Positions 34,893-47,066 of a DNA stretch of 64,000 bases are shown one piece after another. This DNA is from Bactrocera neohumeralis (taxonomy: Eukaryota; Arthropoda; Insecta; Diptera; Tephritidae): NCBI RefSeq assembly GCF_024586455.1, contig NC_065920.1, positions 18,438,144 to 18,502,143 of the forward strand. Reading direction: 5' to 3'. The notes under the pieces were generated by a model, which was not told where the DNA came from, did no database searches, and saw nothing but the letters and a program-made list of their open reading frames with translations. How positions within the stretch are numbered: position 1 is the stretch's first letter; each line of letters begins with the position of its first letter. Position numbers and translations under genes: made by a program.

Positions 34893-36894
34893 AAATATAA
34901 AATAGTTCTAGAAAATTATGCTTAACGTATTGAAATAATCCTCATATAGTCCACATACCATCAACAAATTGAAAAAAAAAACAGTATTCAGTTCTATTCC
35001 CTATTCCTCAAAGTACATCCGTTTATTTGTTTTAAATTCTCGATATGAGTATTTGTGTATTCGACTTACATTGGGCTGACGGTTTTGGGAACAAATTTTA
35101 TTGTGTAACTTAAAATTAAGCCGAAAGTTGGTGGAATATACTCCAAGGTCGAATTTTTACTAACTATGTAAATATCACTTGTACTTTAAAAGAAGACTGA
35201 TTCTTTCCTTCATATATGCTTATATCTCGCATGAAGTTTTTATGAAAAATGTTATTTCAAGTTGGAATTTGGTTTTCCTCAACCCTTTTCTTCCTTTATT
35301 TGTTTCAAATTACGGAAAGACTAACTCTCTGATTTCTGACTGTGGCGAAATTCTATCACAGTTGCTTTCCATGCAAATACTCACATGTAGAGGATATGAA
35401 CAACATTGTGGATATTCTTTTACTGCAAATCACGTGTACCTATTTATATACACATTCCAACGTATGTATATATACATACATGTATATAAGCACAAAGTAT
35501 ATCCATTACAATTACAAGTATATCTGTATGCACACCTCGGCCTTCCGCCAACAAACAGGAAATCCCTTTGAGTGAAAAAGGACACGCGTGAATATCAGTT
35601 GACATTATTGCATTTTTGAATTGGGGCAGACAAGCATTCCAAGGCACGCCAACGCCAAAGCTAAAGCCTTGAATATTTCAATACCGCCGACCGACCATGC
35701 GACCAACCAGCCAACCCGCCAACAGCTGTCAGGCCTTCACAGACAACGCCGTGGCATTGCGGTAAAGTGTCCTATCTCTGAGCCGGCCGAAAACAGCGAG
35801 CACAGGACATAGTTAAAACATACGCCATGTATATTCATTAAAATGTCTAAGTGTGTATGAGTATGTGTGCATATGGATTATATTTGAAAAACATTTTTGT
35901 AACATTTTTGTAAATGTGAATTTCAGCGAAGGATGGGTGGGTATGTGCGTGTTTATTGCGAAATGTTCATTTTAGCGACATACGCGCCATTGAAACAGAG
36001 AACTTGCGGTACAAAGTGGGTGTAATGTTGCGAAATTTAATGGCTTACAAAAAAATACAAGAAGTTTGTAATGTTAGAAAGCACATAAAGGCAATAAAAT
36101 GCAGAAAAATGGTTTGCTTGTAGTGTATATTATTACTTGTATAAGTTTTCACATACATACATATAATTAAGGCGCTACTGGAACCTCTTAAATATTGTAT
36201 AACGTTTCCTTACATAAAAAACAACAAAAAAATGCTATATACAAGGTTCATATGTTCGTTGCTATTTTATAGTATTTTTCATAATAGAAAATTACGATGA
36301 AGGACCATCTTAAAAGAAGTTTATTCGAAGAAGAACATATTTGTCAGAGATACATATTTTCCTGTCTTTGATTAGTTGAATGCAAGTCGTCTCCTTAAAA
36401 GATAAGTCAATGTGTTTAAACCTAACATTCAGAAGATATGCACTTAGATGACACAACTGGCGATTGGATCTTGCGAAATAGACAATCAGAAGTTTGAAAA
36501 AAATAGAAATAAAAGTTTTGCGCCTTAATTGAAAATTAATTTTGGTTGTACAAATTGCTGATATCAGAAAGCTCAATGAATGAAACCCAGTCATATGAGC
36601 ACCGAAGACCATAAATTCCGTGGACCAAAAAAGTCCGTTACTCTTCCTCTTGAATGACCGTAAAATTAAGCTGAAATGAGACTTCAGCAATTTCCTCCAG
36701 AGCTCAATCGACAGTCCTTCATGTGGACTGCACCAGCTGAACTGAATCCAAACTAACGAAATCGCAAGGAGCAATCTTCAACGACAAAAGACTATTATCG
36801 AGGTTCCCTACTTTTTTAAGGAAAAAACACAGAGACTTCAAACCAATACGGAATGTTTATTATCATTCGAAAAAACTCTCTTTGGCATGTATTT
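34893..36894. other. Gene-free stretch
   Basis: The two longest frames (plus 35,179-35,571, 130 codons; minus 36,310-36,774, 154 codons) have no signal peptide logic, no domain and no splice partners that I can support. A GC-richer patch at 35,620-35,820 (CAACCAGCCAACCCGCCAAC) stands out from the AT-rich surroundings. Confidence 0.35.
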
Positions 36895-38010
36895 TTTTGA
36901 AGAGCATCTCTTTCAAATGTCAGCAGCTACGTCTTAGATGGTTCATTTATTGATTCGATAACTCGTTCGAGCATTTCGACTGGTAACTGGCGAATGACAT
37001 GAGTGATGTTTGGCTCCAAGGTCTGAATCGAAGTGGGATTGTCCGCATAGACTAAAGCCTAAAGTCCATGTCCCCATAGGAAAAAGACGAACGGTGTGAT
37101 ATCACATGGTCTTGGTGGCCAATCGACCGGCCCAAAACGTGAATTATCTTCTCACCAAAGTATTATTTCAATAAATCCATTGATTGATGCAATATGTGGA
37201 AAGTGGCGCCGTCTTGTTGAAACTAAATGTCGCCGAGATTATGAGCTTCAGTTTCAGGCAAGAAATAGTCGATTATCATGGCGCTATTACGGTCACCATT
37301 GCCGGGAACGTTCTCGCCAGCATCAGTTTTGAAGAAATATGGATCAATGATTCCACCGACCCACAAACCACACCAAACCGTTGTTTTTTCTGTATGAAAT
37401 GGCAGCTCTTGAATCGCTTCAGATTGCTCTTCATCCCAAATGTGGCAATTTTACTTGTTTACATACTCATTAAGCCAGAAATGAGTCTTATCGCTCAGCA
37501 AAATGTTACTCGAAAACGTCGGATCTTCTTGGAAGTTTGCAAGAGCTCAAAGAGCGAAGCGATTCTACTTGAGAAGGTCGAGTGTCTTCAGTTCTTGCAC
37601 AAGCTGTATTGTGTACACTTTTAATTTAAGGTCTCGACATGCGCCAAATCGTTCCGTACATCAGTCCGTGTTGCTGCGAACAGCGCCGAATCGACTCTCC
37701 ACGGTCTTCGTGTATACTTTAAGCCACGGCTAGTATCTTTTCTTCACTGCATGCTGGTCGTGGTCTATTCGGTCGAATATTATCCAATGATGAATGCTGG
37801 GTCTCAAAATGGGTGATTGTGTTGCGAATAGTACGCTCATGTTGCCGATTATGTTGATGATAAGTTGAACGAAGCACGTGAAACAAATTCTTTACAGAAT
37901 CTGAACCATCTTGGAATAAAATTTTGTTTTCTTTGGGATTAAAAAATGAAAATCTAATTTTTTCCGAACATTGACTTAAAATATTAAAATTTACTTTTAA
38001 ATTCAAAATT
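36895..38010 (-). mobile_element. Tc1/mariner-superfamily transposase, near full-length but dead
   Basis: On the minus strand a helix-turn-helix region (SVKNLFHVLRSTYHQHNRQH, ERTIRNTITHFETQHSSL) begins near 37,970. It is followed by the catalytic core: an FWLNEYVNK-like stretch, KTTVWCGLWVGGIIDPYFF, FQQDGAT and the C-terminal tail near 36,930. Several stops and frameshifts disrupt it. The same family supplies the fragments at 6.4-6.9 kb and 43.6-44.5 kb; the 6.5 kb copy matches this one closely over 340 bp. Confidence 0.8.
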
Positions 38011-38066
38011 GTCGCAACCCTGGCCCAGACAATATAATATGTACTTATGTATATATGTATGTACAT

Positions 38067-39169
38067 ACATAAGTATGTTAGTATGAAGGTTCTAATATCA
38101 ACCTGCGAGGATGAAAAAACTTAAGTGTGTGAGCTTAGCCATGCAATATTGGTAAACATCTGTGCCTCATCATAGTACATAGATATGTACATGCATACTT
38201 AAACTGTATATAATAATTTCTTCGAATACTTACATTGCTTCTATCAAGTTTTAATACCATATTTACTTATCTAAGCCCTTTTTTATCTAGTTAGTTCGTA
38301 GCAGTCTTACCCAGCCTTTGCTTCATCTATCATTAATGTCCGATATACTTGAACTTAAGTACATTCATATACATACATAGTAAGAACATACATATGTATG
38401 TATGTATGTACATACGTAGACTTAAGAAGCGTAATTTATTAAATATTCAAATGTGACTTCTTGTGCCATATTCCCAAAGCAACACTTTCGCCAACAATTC
38501 AATACTCGTTTATATTCAGTAGTCTCGGAGTTCATTAGTATGAGAGTACAAATGTAGATACATACATATATGTATGTATATGTATGTATAAATAGATATT
38601 TATATTGGTATATTTAAACTCATGTATGCTGAAATGTACCGTTATATGCATACATCTTGACTAATATTAATCAAGTACTCACATTTGCAGACAGCTGTTC
38701 ACACATTGATATCTACTACTCACATATGTTTGTAAATATGTATGAGTGCACATGGCTTCTGTTCTCGGAATGATGAGCCCGTTATATTGTAATCAATGAA
38801 AAACGCATCTGATATTTTCTATATTTTCCACTTGTAAATGCAAATGCAAAAAATAGCAATGCATGTATGTATTTATGTATACTCATATTCACACACAATT
38901 GTTTCTATGTATTTAAAGAATATGCGAAAATCTAACCTACAAAACGCAGGACTATTTCATGTACTAGGACAAGACCACGCTACGTTGTAACCAATACTTA
39001 TGACCGAAGTGGTCTAAACATATGCAAAAATATAGTTACATTAAAATTGCGATGTTATAGCACATGACACCTTTGGTCCAACGATAGGGCCAACTACCGA
39101 ACTACTTGTTTAGTCCAACTCTACTTTCAATAGACCATCAATTATTATAAATTATTGCACAATGTTTTT
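38067..39169. other. Gene-free, microsatellite-rich stretch
   Basis: Several CATA/TATG tracts (38,035-38,075, 38,385-38,415, 38,560-38,592), some forming self-complementary stretches. No coding signal. Confidence 0.45.
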
Positions 39170-40460
39170 TACTTTGTATTGCACTTTGTATCGCAGGTGA
39201 TACTCTTGGCAATAATCTACACCAACTTTCTTGAAAATATCTTGTCAAATGAAAAAGTTCACTCTACACGAACTTAATTTGGATCGGTCACTTTGTATGG
39301 CAGATATATTCTATAGTGGTCCTAACTGAACAATATAGCTGGTTGGCAGCTGACCTATAAATATAAGAAAAGCAGACACCGGGCCTGCCCAAAATTCCGC
39401 TGACTGTTAAACCGTGAGGTGATATCATTTAAAAGTCATAAGGTAACCCCACGCGAAACTGGCTGCCAGATGACTTTATATAAGTAAGTAAAACATGCAC
39501 CAGGCCTGGCCAGTTCTTGAGTACCTCTCGCGCCTCGATGTGGTTACATTAGGCCTCATGGGAAACTGGCTGCCTGGTAGCTCTATAAAAAGAATGCAGT
39601 CACTATGCCAGACCAGTGCTTAGGTGGCTCTCGCGCCGCGATGTGATGTCCATTAAAAGCCATAAGGCGACTTACGATAAGCTGGGTGCCATTTTGCTCT
39701 TTATAAGTAAAGTAGGCATCGTACCTGGTCAATGCTTAGGTGACTCACAAGCCGCGATGTGATGTGATTTTAAAGTCACAAGGTGACCTCAGGTGAAGCT
39801 GGCTCCCAGCTAGCTCTATAAAAGGAAAGCAGGCATGGTGCCTGACTAGTGCTTAGTTGATTCTCACGACGTGATGTGATGTGATTGGAAAGTCTCAAAG
39901 TGACTTCAGGAGAGTTGGCTGCCAACTAGCTTTTAATAAGTATAGCAGGCACCTTGTTTGATCAGTGCTTAGGTGAATCTCGCACCTAGATGTAATGTAA
40001 GCAGGCACCGTGAGGTGATTTAAAAGTCATCAGGTGTACTTAGGTGACTCTCATGTTGCGATGTGATGTGATTTAAAAGTCCCGAGATGACTTCAGAGGA
40101 AGCTGGCTGCCAGCTAGCTCTATATAAATTAAGCAGGCACCGTGCCAAGCCAGTGTTTGACGACTCACGCGCATCGATATAATGTGATTTAAAAGATATG
40201 AGGTGACCTCAAGGGAAACTAGATGCCTACTATCTTTATAAAAGAAAAGCAGGCACCGTTCAATATAATGGTATCGTGACCTGCCTAGTGCTTAGGTGAC
40301 TCTCTCGCCGCAATGTGATATAACTTGGTTCTAAACAGTTTCGTCAAAGGTTGCATTATTTCTTTAGACAATAACCCATGCCAAATTTCGTGAAGATATC
40401 TCGCGAGTGAAAAGATTTTCCATTGAAGCATTTGATTCAGATCATTACCCAAATCGTACG
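39170..40460 (+). repeat. Dispersed repeat A copy carrying an internal minisatellite
   Basis: The left part (TTGAAAATATCTTGTCAAAT, GAACTTAATTTGGATCGGTC, TATTCTATAGTGGTCC) and right part (CATGCCAAATTTCGTGAAGA, TATCTC, TTTGATTCAGATC) are modules of repeat A. Between them lies the 118-bp tandem array at 39,370-40,325. Confidence 0.6.
39370..40325. repeat. Minisatellite, about 118-bp unit, eight copies
   Basis: Units start with AGCAGGCACCGTGCCTG-like sequence near 39,371, 39,490, 39,594, 39,711, 39,829, 39,944, 40,132 and 40,249; a 70-bp partial unit explains the longer gap after 39,944. Each has CAGTGCTTAGGTGACTCTCG, CGATGTGATGTGATTTAAAA GTC, and GAAGCTGGCTGCCAGCTAGC followed by TCTATAAAAG. The unit contains a small palindrome (GCTGGCTGCCAGC) and a TATA-box-like string. 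Confidence 0.85.
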
Positions 40461-41202
40461 AAAAAAAATTTTATTGAGAAAGACGCGTCCCCTATATGCG
40501 TTTAGGTATGTAACCAGTTCTGCTTCCATCCGTAGTCCATTTGGACCACCAGGTCATTACATTTTTATAGGGTATTTAACATATGTAGATACTTACATAT
40601 GTTTTTATATCAATATAGTCGCCACTATACTGAGAAGGGGTAAATATTGGACGATGTTGTACTCGTAGTAAACATTAATGTAATATGCGTGACAAAGATT
40701 CAATGAGCTATAAACTTGAGCGAAAAGCAACAAGGGGGAGATATTATCGTGAATGACTGAAAATAGGAAAATGGAAAAAAAAATCTATTCCATTCACCAC
40801 TTCTCTGTTTGTTATATTTCAGCTCTGATGTCTTAACACACTTGAGTCCGGTCGCTTTGTCACAATAATTTGCTCAATGTGCCGAGTGAAAACATGTATT
40901 GGAATCGGAATTTAAAAAATAAGATTCAACTTTCCTCGATATCATTATGACACGAACAAATTTCACGTTTACTGTAAGATACTCTTAGAGTCTGTTAGAT
41001 CACAGCTTCAATTCAAAAACTATTTACACTAAATACTTTACTCCCATTCCGTTCCGTTGAAGGCGGGCACTCTTGCCATTTTAATACAACTGAAGTCCGA
41101 ACTTAAAGTTTATATACCACATTATTGGAAACGAGCAAAATAATACTTTCAATTTTGTCTTTGTTTTTATTTTTAAGGTCTTTAAAAATCATTTTTCCCA
41201 CA
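40461..41202. other. Upstream region of the GTPase gene
   Basis: No gene is supported. The part nearest the GTPase start (40,840-41,200) would hold its promoter. I see no clear TATA box; the sequence is AT-rich. Frames at 40,423-40,668 lack any domain. Confidence 0.35.
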
Positions 41203-42771
41203 ATGAATACCACTTCACCCAAGTCATCGCTAGCCAAATTGGGTATACACACGACCAAGCATAAATCCCTGAAGGTGATGGTGTTGGGACAAAGCGGTGT
41301 TGGAAAATCTGGTAAGTTCAATAAACAGTTAATAGTTTGTTTGCTATGCAATTTGTCTAAAACATAAACCTCAACCCACCTAACCTCAATTTTCTGATAT
41401 CATACGCCTTCAAAGGCAGCGCTCACTTATTTCTCAAATTTTTTTTAAACTACCTACAGCTATGGTTGTAAGATTCATTACTAGACGATTCATTGGTGAA
41501 TATGATCCCAATCTAGAGAAGGTCTACACCCACAACACCACTTTTGACAATGAGCTCATACAGTTTGATATACTGGACGCAGCTGGACAACCCAATGTGA
41601 GCATACATGTAACTTATTTTCTCAATAACTTCTATTTAAACTGCCTACTTTCAGAAAGAAGATTGCGTCAGTTTGGACACAAACATACGTTGGGCGGACG
41701 CCTTCATACTAATGTACTCGGTGACCGATAAGTGTAGTTTTGATGAATGTAATCGACTGAAATTTTTAATCAACTATAATAAAAGGAGACGTAAACTTGG
41801 ATCAAATAGCAAGGTGCGTAAAAAGATTGAAAGAATATTGAATGTGTGAGTATCGAAGTGAGGCTGCTGAGGATCGCTACAACGAAAGATTTACTACAGT
41901 TCCATGGTCGTGCCATAACGATTTCCGAAAATTTTTTAGAGCGAAAACGACTGAGTATCTGTTCCAGCGCCAGTATTAGTTATATTTTATTGAGAATTCT
42001 TGTAGCTTAAAGTTATTATTCCACACATTTTCAATTTAGAGCTTTTCATAACACATTTCCACCACCCCACAGGATTCGCTCTCGGATGTGCCAGTAATAT
42101 TGGTGGGCAACAAAACGGATCAAACGGGCGATCGTATGGTGAGCATTGAGGAGGGCCAACGACGTTTTCGTGATCTAACATGTGTCTGCTTCCATGAGAT
42201 CTCTGTCCGCGAGAGTGTCGATCAAGTATATTTATAAAATTAATAAAATTTCTCATTCAAATATTTACTATGTGTAAATCCAAAAGGTTCAGGCAGTGTT
42301 TCGTGACATATTTCGCTTTTGGCGTGTCTTCAGCAAGTTTCCCAAACTGAAACGTTCCACCAGCGACGTACAAAATGCTTCCGATTCAGCGTTGAGCCCC
42401 GATTCGGGTTGCTCCTTCTACGATCCGTCATCGTATAACAGTGAAACACGTAGATCCTTTTTCATAAATGGTAAGACTACTAATCAAATATATGTATATA
42501 TGTATATCTTAGAAATAAACATATCGTTGAAGCCAACACCTGCCTGGAGGAGACCGATCACACAGAATCCACAGATGAGCTCGGTTCCGGTAGCCTATGC
42601 AGCTCTCGTTGCGAAATAGATACACCATTCCGCAGTAGAGCTTCCACAGATGGCACATTATTGTCGCGTCCACGTCGCTGGCGTTATCCACCACCCGGTT
42701 GTCTAGCACACACCAATCGTGTCGAACGTCGCATGAGCATCTCAACTCGTGGCAGCAACGCCAGCTATTGA
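41203..42771 (+). CDS. RERG/RASL12-like small GTPase
   Basis: Six exons: 41,203-41,311, 41,460-41,596, 41,655-41,813, 42,073-42,225, 42,287-42,470, 42,533-42,771; 981 bp, 326 residues, all GT-AG and in frame. The Ras fold shows G1 GQSGVGKS (residues ~27-34), switch I EYDPNLEKVY, G3 DAAGQ, G4 NKTD and a weak G5 (EISVRES). Asn stands where classical Ras has Thr35, as in the RASL12 YDPNLE motif, and there is no C-terminal CAAX box, so membrane prenylation is unlikely. A Ser/Arg-rich tail of about 130 residues follows the G domain. Closest recognised families are RERG and RASL12; biological role in flies is not known to me. An upstream in-frame ATG at 41,125 is less likely because it adds a hydrophobic leader. 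It faces gudu tail-to-tail. Confidence 0.85.
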
Positions 42772-43425
42772 CTACTAATGCATCACTGAGTGGCGCTCGG
42801 TTTCAATAGCAAGCAGTAGTTGCTGTGACAAGATTTTATTATTTACACTATTACAAGGCTTTGAAGGTTCAATATGCTAAATGGGGGCGCGTTGCACGCT
42901 TATTGATAGACTATTTGTTATAAAATGTAAATTATTTATTACGATTACATTAAGATATAACTACATATGTAATGCTGATGTTTTATACATGTATTTTTCT
43001 ATGTACTGATTGTATGTATTTATGAGATAAGTATTTATTAAAGGTTTCATAGATGTATTGACCCTTATATTTACATATACATACATATATACTTGCTTGT
43101 AAGAATGAATAATAAAACTTAAAAAGAACTTTTCTTGGCTTTCGAGCGTTTTCTGGTGGAGATCGTTTTGTTTCGATCGCGTGTGTGAGTGATCGATCCA
43201 CGATTTTTAAGAAAAATTTAAAAAGACCAATATCTGCGGAGGAAATCGCAGAGTGAAATGAAAGTTAGGTTGGCTGCTGAAAACGATGACCTCATACGTG
43301 GTGGCCGTTCAGAATTGGCTTAACGAGTTTCAAAGTGGTCGCTCCTTTTCTTAATTAACCAAGCCCAGCTGCCCCGAAAAACCATGATTTCGTTTTATTG
43401 AAAAATCAAACGAAACAGAAAACAC
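42772..43425. other. 3' flank of the GTPase gene
   Basis: A likely polyadenylation signal, AATAAA, lies at about 43,109. CATA tract at 43,075-43,090. No gene seen. Confidence 0.45.
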
Positions 43426-43429
43426 TTCT

Positions 43430-44460
43430 GCGTCGCTTATTCAGCGTCACCGTAACAAGGTCGATTGGTATAAACCTAAGACCAAGGAACCGTCAAAACT
43501 CTGGTCTGCAGCTGAAGAATCTGTTCCGGAGAAGACAAAGACCATGCTATCGGTCAGAAAGGTGATGGTAACCGTTTTGTGACATTCCCAAAGTGCGATC
43601 TAACGGGCTTTTTCGTCCTGTCAATTCAACAATTGAGCGTCTAGTGGAAAAATTTTTATCCACAGGCACAGTACAAAATGTTGCTGTGCCAATGAGACAA
43701 AAAAGTGCCCGTAGTGTCGAGAATATTGCTGCCGCTAGTGCATCAATTCAGTAAGACCCAAATCAGTCTCTCACACGACGTTCTCAAGTGTTGGACAAGA
43801 ACTGAAGCCACTTGACTATCGGAATTGGCGTATGTTTGTGAATTGGGCTGAGCAACAACTTGAAAAAGATCCGGATTTTCATTGAAAAATCATCTTCAGC
43901 GGTGAAGCTCATTTCTGGCTGAATAGTTTCGTCAAAAAGCTAAATATGCGTTATTGATCGGCAGCAATCCACACGTACTCCGTGAACCACCATTGCATCC
44001 CAAAAAAATTACGATTAGGTATGGTTTAAAGGCCGGCGGCGTCTTTGGGCCGTATTTCTTCCGTGATGATCAAGTCCAGCACGTTACTGTGAATGGGAAT
44101 CACTACCACTCAATGATAACCGAATATTTTTTGGCCCAATTACATGATATGAACTTGTTCAATATTTAGTTGCAACAGGACGGCGCCACAAGCTACACAG
44201 CGAATGTCACAATCGGTTTATTGAAAATCAAATTTGGTGAACGTGTTATCTCACGAAATGGCCCAGTCAATTGGCTCCTCGGTCGTAGGATTTGACACCG
44301 TTAGACTATTTCGTGTGGGGCTACGTCAAAGTCAAGCCAGTGATGATTGATGAAGTTCGTACGAATGTCGAACGTGAAATTATGGCATATTTGAACACCT
44401 TCTTATCGCTTGCAAATTTGAAAAAATCCCTGACCGGATAAAAAATCGAGTCAAATAAAG
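43430..44460 (+). mobile_element. Chimeric remains of two mariner-type transposases
   Basis: At 43,430-43,590 the plus strand reads a central mariner piece (PSKLWSAAEESVPEKTKTML, SVRKVMVTVL). From about 43,600 a different transposase begins (NSTIERLVEKFLSTGTVQNV, RQKSARSVENIAAASASIQ), then its core: NSFVKKLNMRYW, GGVFGPYFFRDDQVQHVTVN, QQDGATSY and GPVNW near 44,270. Stops and frameshifts are frequent. The second element belongs to the family at 36.9 and 6.5 kb. It lies between the 3' ends of the GTPase gene and gudu. Confidence 0.75.
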
Positions 44461-44645
44461 AGTTAGCAATAAAGAAACAAGTAAAATTAATTGCATCAGT
44501 GTAGTTTATTGCTAACTGTGAGAAGCATTTTTTTCTACAAGATATATTTTTATGCAGCAACCGTTAGGCTCAGTAATAAATAACTAAAAAATATATAACA
44601 GGATTCGTTATATCCACAACGATCTCACTCAAGCTCTCAAGCCAT

Positions 44646-47066
44646 TTAATATTCTTCATCGATTTTCAACAGATACTCCTCGGCACGCAGAGCCAACTCA
44701 CGTATGTTGCGTAGGCAACCGGCCGCAGCCAATTGTGTTTCTTTGTTCGTGGAACCAACACACTCCAACAAAAATGGCACTACGCCGCTCTGAAAAGTAT
44801 AGAAATTATGCCCTTAACTAGCTCAAAATCTACGAATTAGAACGCACCTGGTGCATAATGATGCAGTTTTGTGGATCCATGGATAATTTTTCCAGGGCCA
44901 TGGCTGTGGTGCGATGTACGGCTGGGTCATTGCTGGTCAGGTAGCTGACAATGGGCGTGACAGTGCGTAGACGACCCAACTCCTGTGTATTATTGCCAAA
45001 TGTAGCGCAACTAGCAATTGCGGCGGCCAGGTTTTCACGCAACAAATCCTCGGTAGTGTTCACTGGAAAGAATAAAACATCATATAGCAAATAGATTATT
45101 TATTAAATCGAGAGACTAACCTAAATCGGCCAACTTATAGATCACTTTAAGATCAGACAAAATAGCTAGATTCGTAGTATCCTTTGCAATTGTTGCTATA
45201 GCAGCGCAGACAGCCGACAATACCTGCGAGTCGGTGGACTTGAGCAAATCCACAACCAATTCCATGGCGCCCACCAAACTACGCACCAACTCACCCGATT
45301 CGCGTGCATTTCGCACACACGGACAGATGGCATAGGCGGCATAAGCTTGAACTTTAGGATCGGTATTCTTCAGCAGCGACCAAGTCAAACGCACTGCATC
45401 TAAATCCTCCAAAATCCGCATACTATCTATATCTTCGGCACACTCTTTTAATGCTTTGGCCAAGTTTACTAACAGCGGTGGATGTGATGAGTTCAACAAT
45501 GCCACCAAGGCCGGCAAACCGCCGGCGCCACGCAAAACTTCGCGATTATTTTGAAAACGTACACATTCGGAAATGGCACCAACCACATTGGTGATCACAT
45601 CATCGGAATCATCATTCAATAACGGTATGAGATGATTAATGAGACGTAATGAGTCCAGTTTCTTGACATTCGCCTCCGACACGGCGCTCATCCAAATCGC
45701 ACCGGCAGCACCGATCATCAGTTTCTTATTATCACGCACATTTTTATCCTTGATTATGGCGACCAAAGGCTCTAAACCACCCGCGGAACGTACCAGATCA
45801 CGTGTAGTCTGATCGAAGGCGCATTTGTATATGGCAGTGCTACCTTCGGTCTTTAAGTCCAAACTATCGGAATGTAGATGGGTCACTATATCAGAAAGGT
45901 TGTTGACTTGGCTAAATGTAAACAAAAGGTTCATTGACCCTGACTTCATTGTTTAAACCCAAATATTTTGAATGCCAGAATTCAAATCACAAAATCATAC
46001 CTGCGAAGCACATTCCTGTATGGTGCCCATTATCGGTATTACAACATCTGTGTGGCAAGACTTGAGCAAACGCGCCATCAAGGGTACGATACCGCTCTTA
46101 CGCATCAATTCCTTATTATGACGGGAGAGTGAAAGCGACCAGAGAGCACGAGCACCGGCACGTGCCATGTACAAGCACTCCAAATCGGATGAGTTAAGTT
46201 CCTCCAGCGGAGTTTGTAGTATACTGCCATACAAAACATTATTTTACTATTATAGAAAAAGCAACAAGTCTAACAGTACTACGTGCGCAACGTACGTACC
46301 GCAAACTGACATCGAGCATATCCACCAACATCGGTATGCCACCACATGTGCGCACATATTTTCGGGCTAAACGCACTTTACACACATTAGCCAATGTTTC
46401 ACCAGCCATGGTCTTAAGTTCCTTCGAGAGCGAGTTCAAAATATCCACAATTAAGGGTATGCCACCCAAATCGACGATCGTCTTACGTATATCAATGTTC
46501 AGCGAGATCTCAGAGAGCACATACAGCGAACCCAAACGACAATTGGTATCGTTGCATTCGAGTATATTGACCAACACTTCCAAACCACCGATATCCTGTA
46601 CGGCCATTTGATTGATTTGTGTACGCAAATCGTAGTCACGTAGACAGCAAAGCGACACAATGGTCGCCGTTTGATTGCCCGCTTTAATATATTTTATCAA
46701 CTTCTGTATATTATAATATTCGGCGGGTATTTCAACCGTGCGTGCAATGTCCTTCCATCTTTCCTCCTCCTCGGTGGACGATTCTACTTCGGTAGAATCG
46801 GAATCTTCCGTTACAATAGTTTTCTTGCTGCCAAAAAACCGTTCGGGACAGCTGCCGCATGTCTCATATACACGTCGGCGTGATTCTTTTTTCTTCTTTA
46901 CGTCTTCTTCTTGCTGCTTTTGTTTCTCTGCGCGCTCTTGATCAGTTAGAGGCTTTTGTTTTAATACTCCATCGATTTTACTTTGATTCACCACATTTAT
47001 AATGGGATGAGAATCTTGAAGAGATTGTACATTGATAAGTTCTTCCTCTTCTTCCAAAGTAGTCAT
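44646..47066 (-). CDS. gudu: Armadillo-repeat protein, ARMC4/ODAD2 orthologue
   Basis: Exons (minus): 46,300-47,066, 46,001-46,223, 45,121-45,943, 44,848-45,062, 44,646-44,789; about 723 residues. A charged N-terminus (KQKQQEEDVKKKKESRRR, then Ser/Glu-rich) precedes a run of armadillo repeats from about residue 150 to the end, with recurring GG(I/L)..LV..L patterns (DIGGLEVLVNIL, DLGGIPLIVDIL, SAGGLEPLVAII, GAGGLPALVALL). The order of repeats matches vertebrate ARMC4, an outer dynein arm docking factor, and Drosophila gudu, needed in spermatogenesis. The start of exon 3 is the least certain boundary: only acceptor TGAAG/TCA at 45,943 keeps phase, giving a 57-bp intron. An AATAAA on the minus strand lies near 44,507. 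Divergent from the ionotropic receptor. Confidence 0.88.

Noticed and set aside
35179..35571. Plus-strand frame of 130 codons
   Set aside because: AT-rich, includes a TATA/CATA tract, no domain; overlapping frames look equally random.
36310..36774. Minus-strand frame of 154 codons, one of the longer ones in the gene-free half
   Set aside because: Mixed hydrophobic and basic sequence without a domain, signal peptide or partner exon. Possibly a decayed repeat, but not supported.
37096..37733. Plus-strand frames of 76-146 codons
   Set aside because: Shadows of the minus-strand transposase at 36.9-38.0 kb.
39370..40325. CRISPR-like array
   Set aside because: Units are contiguous 118-bp tandem copies without unique spacers, and the genome is eukaryotic.
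45116..46941. Plus-strand frames overlapping gudu
   Set aside because: Antisense shadows of armadillo-repeat exons.
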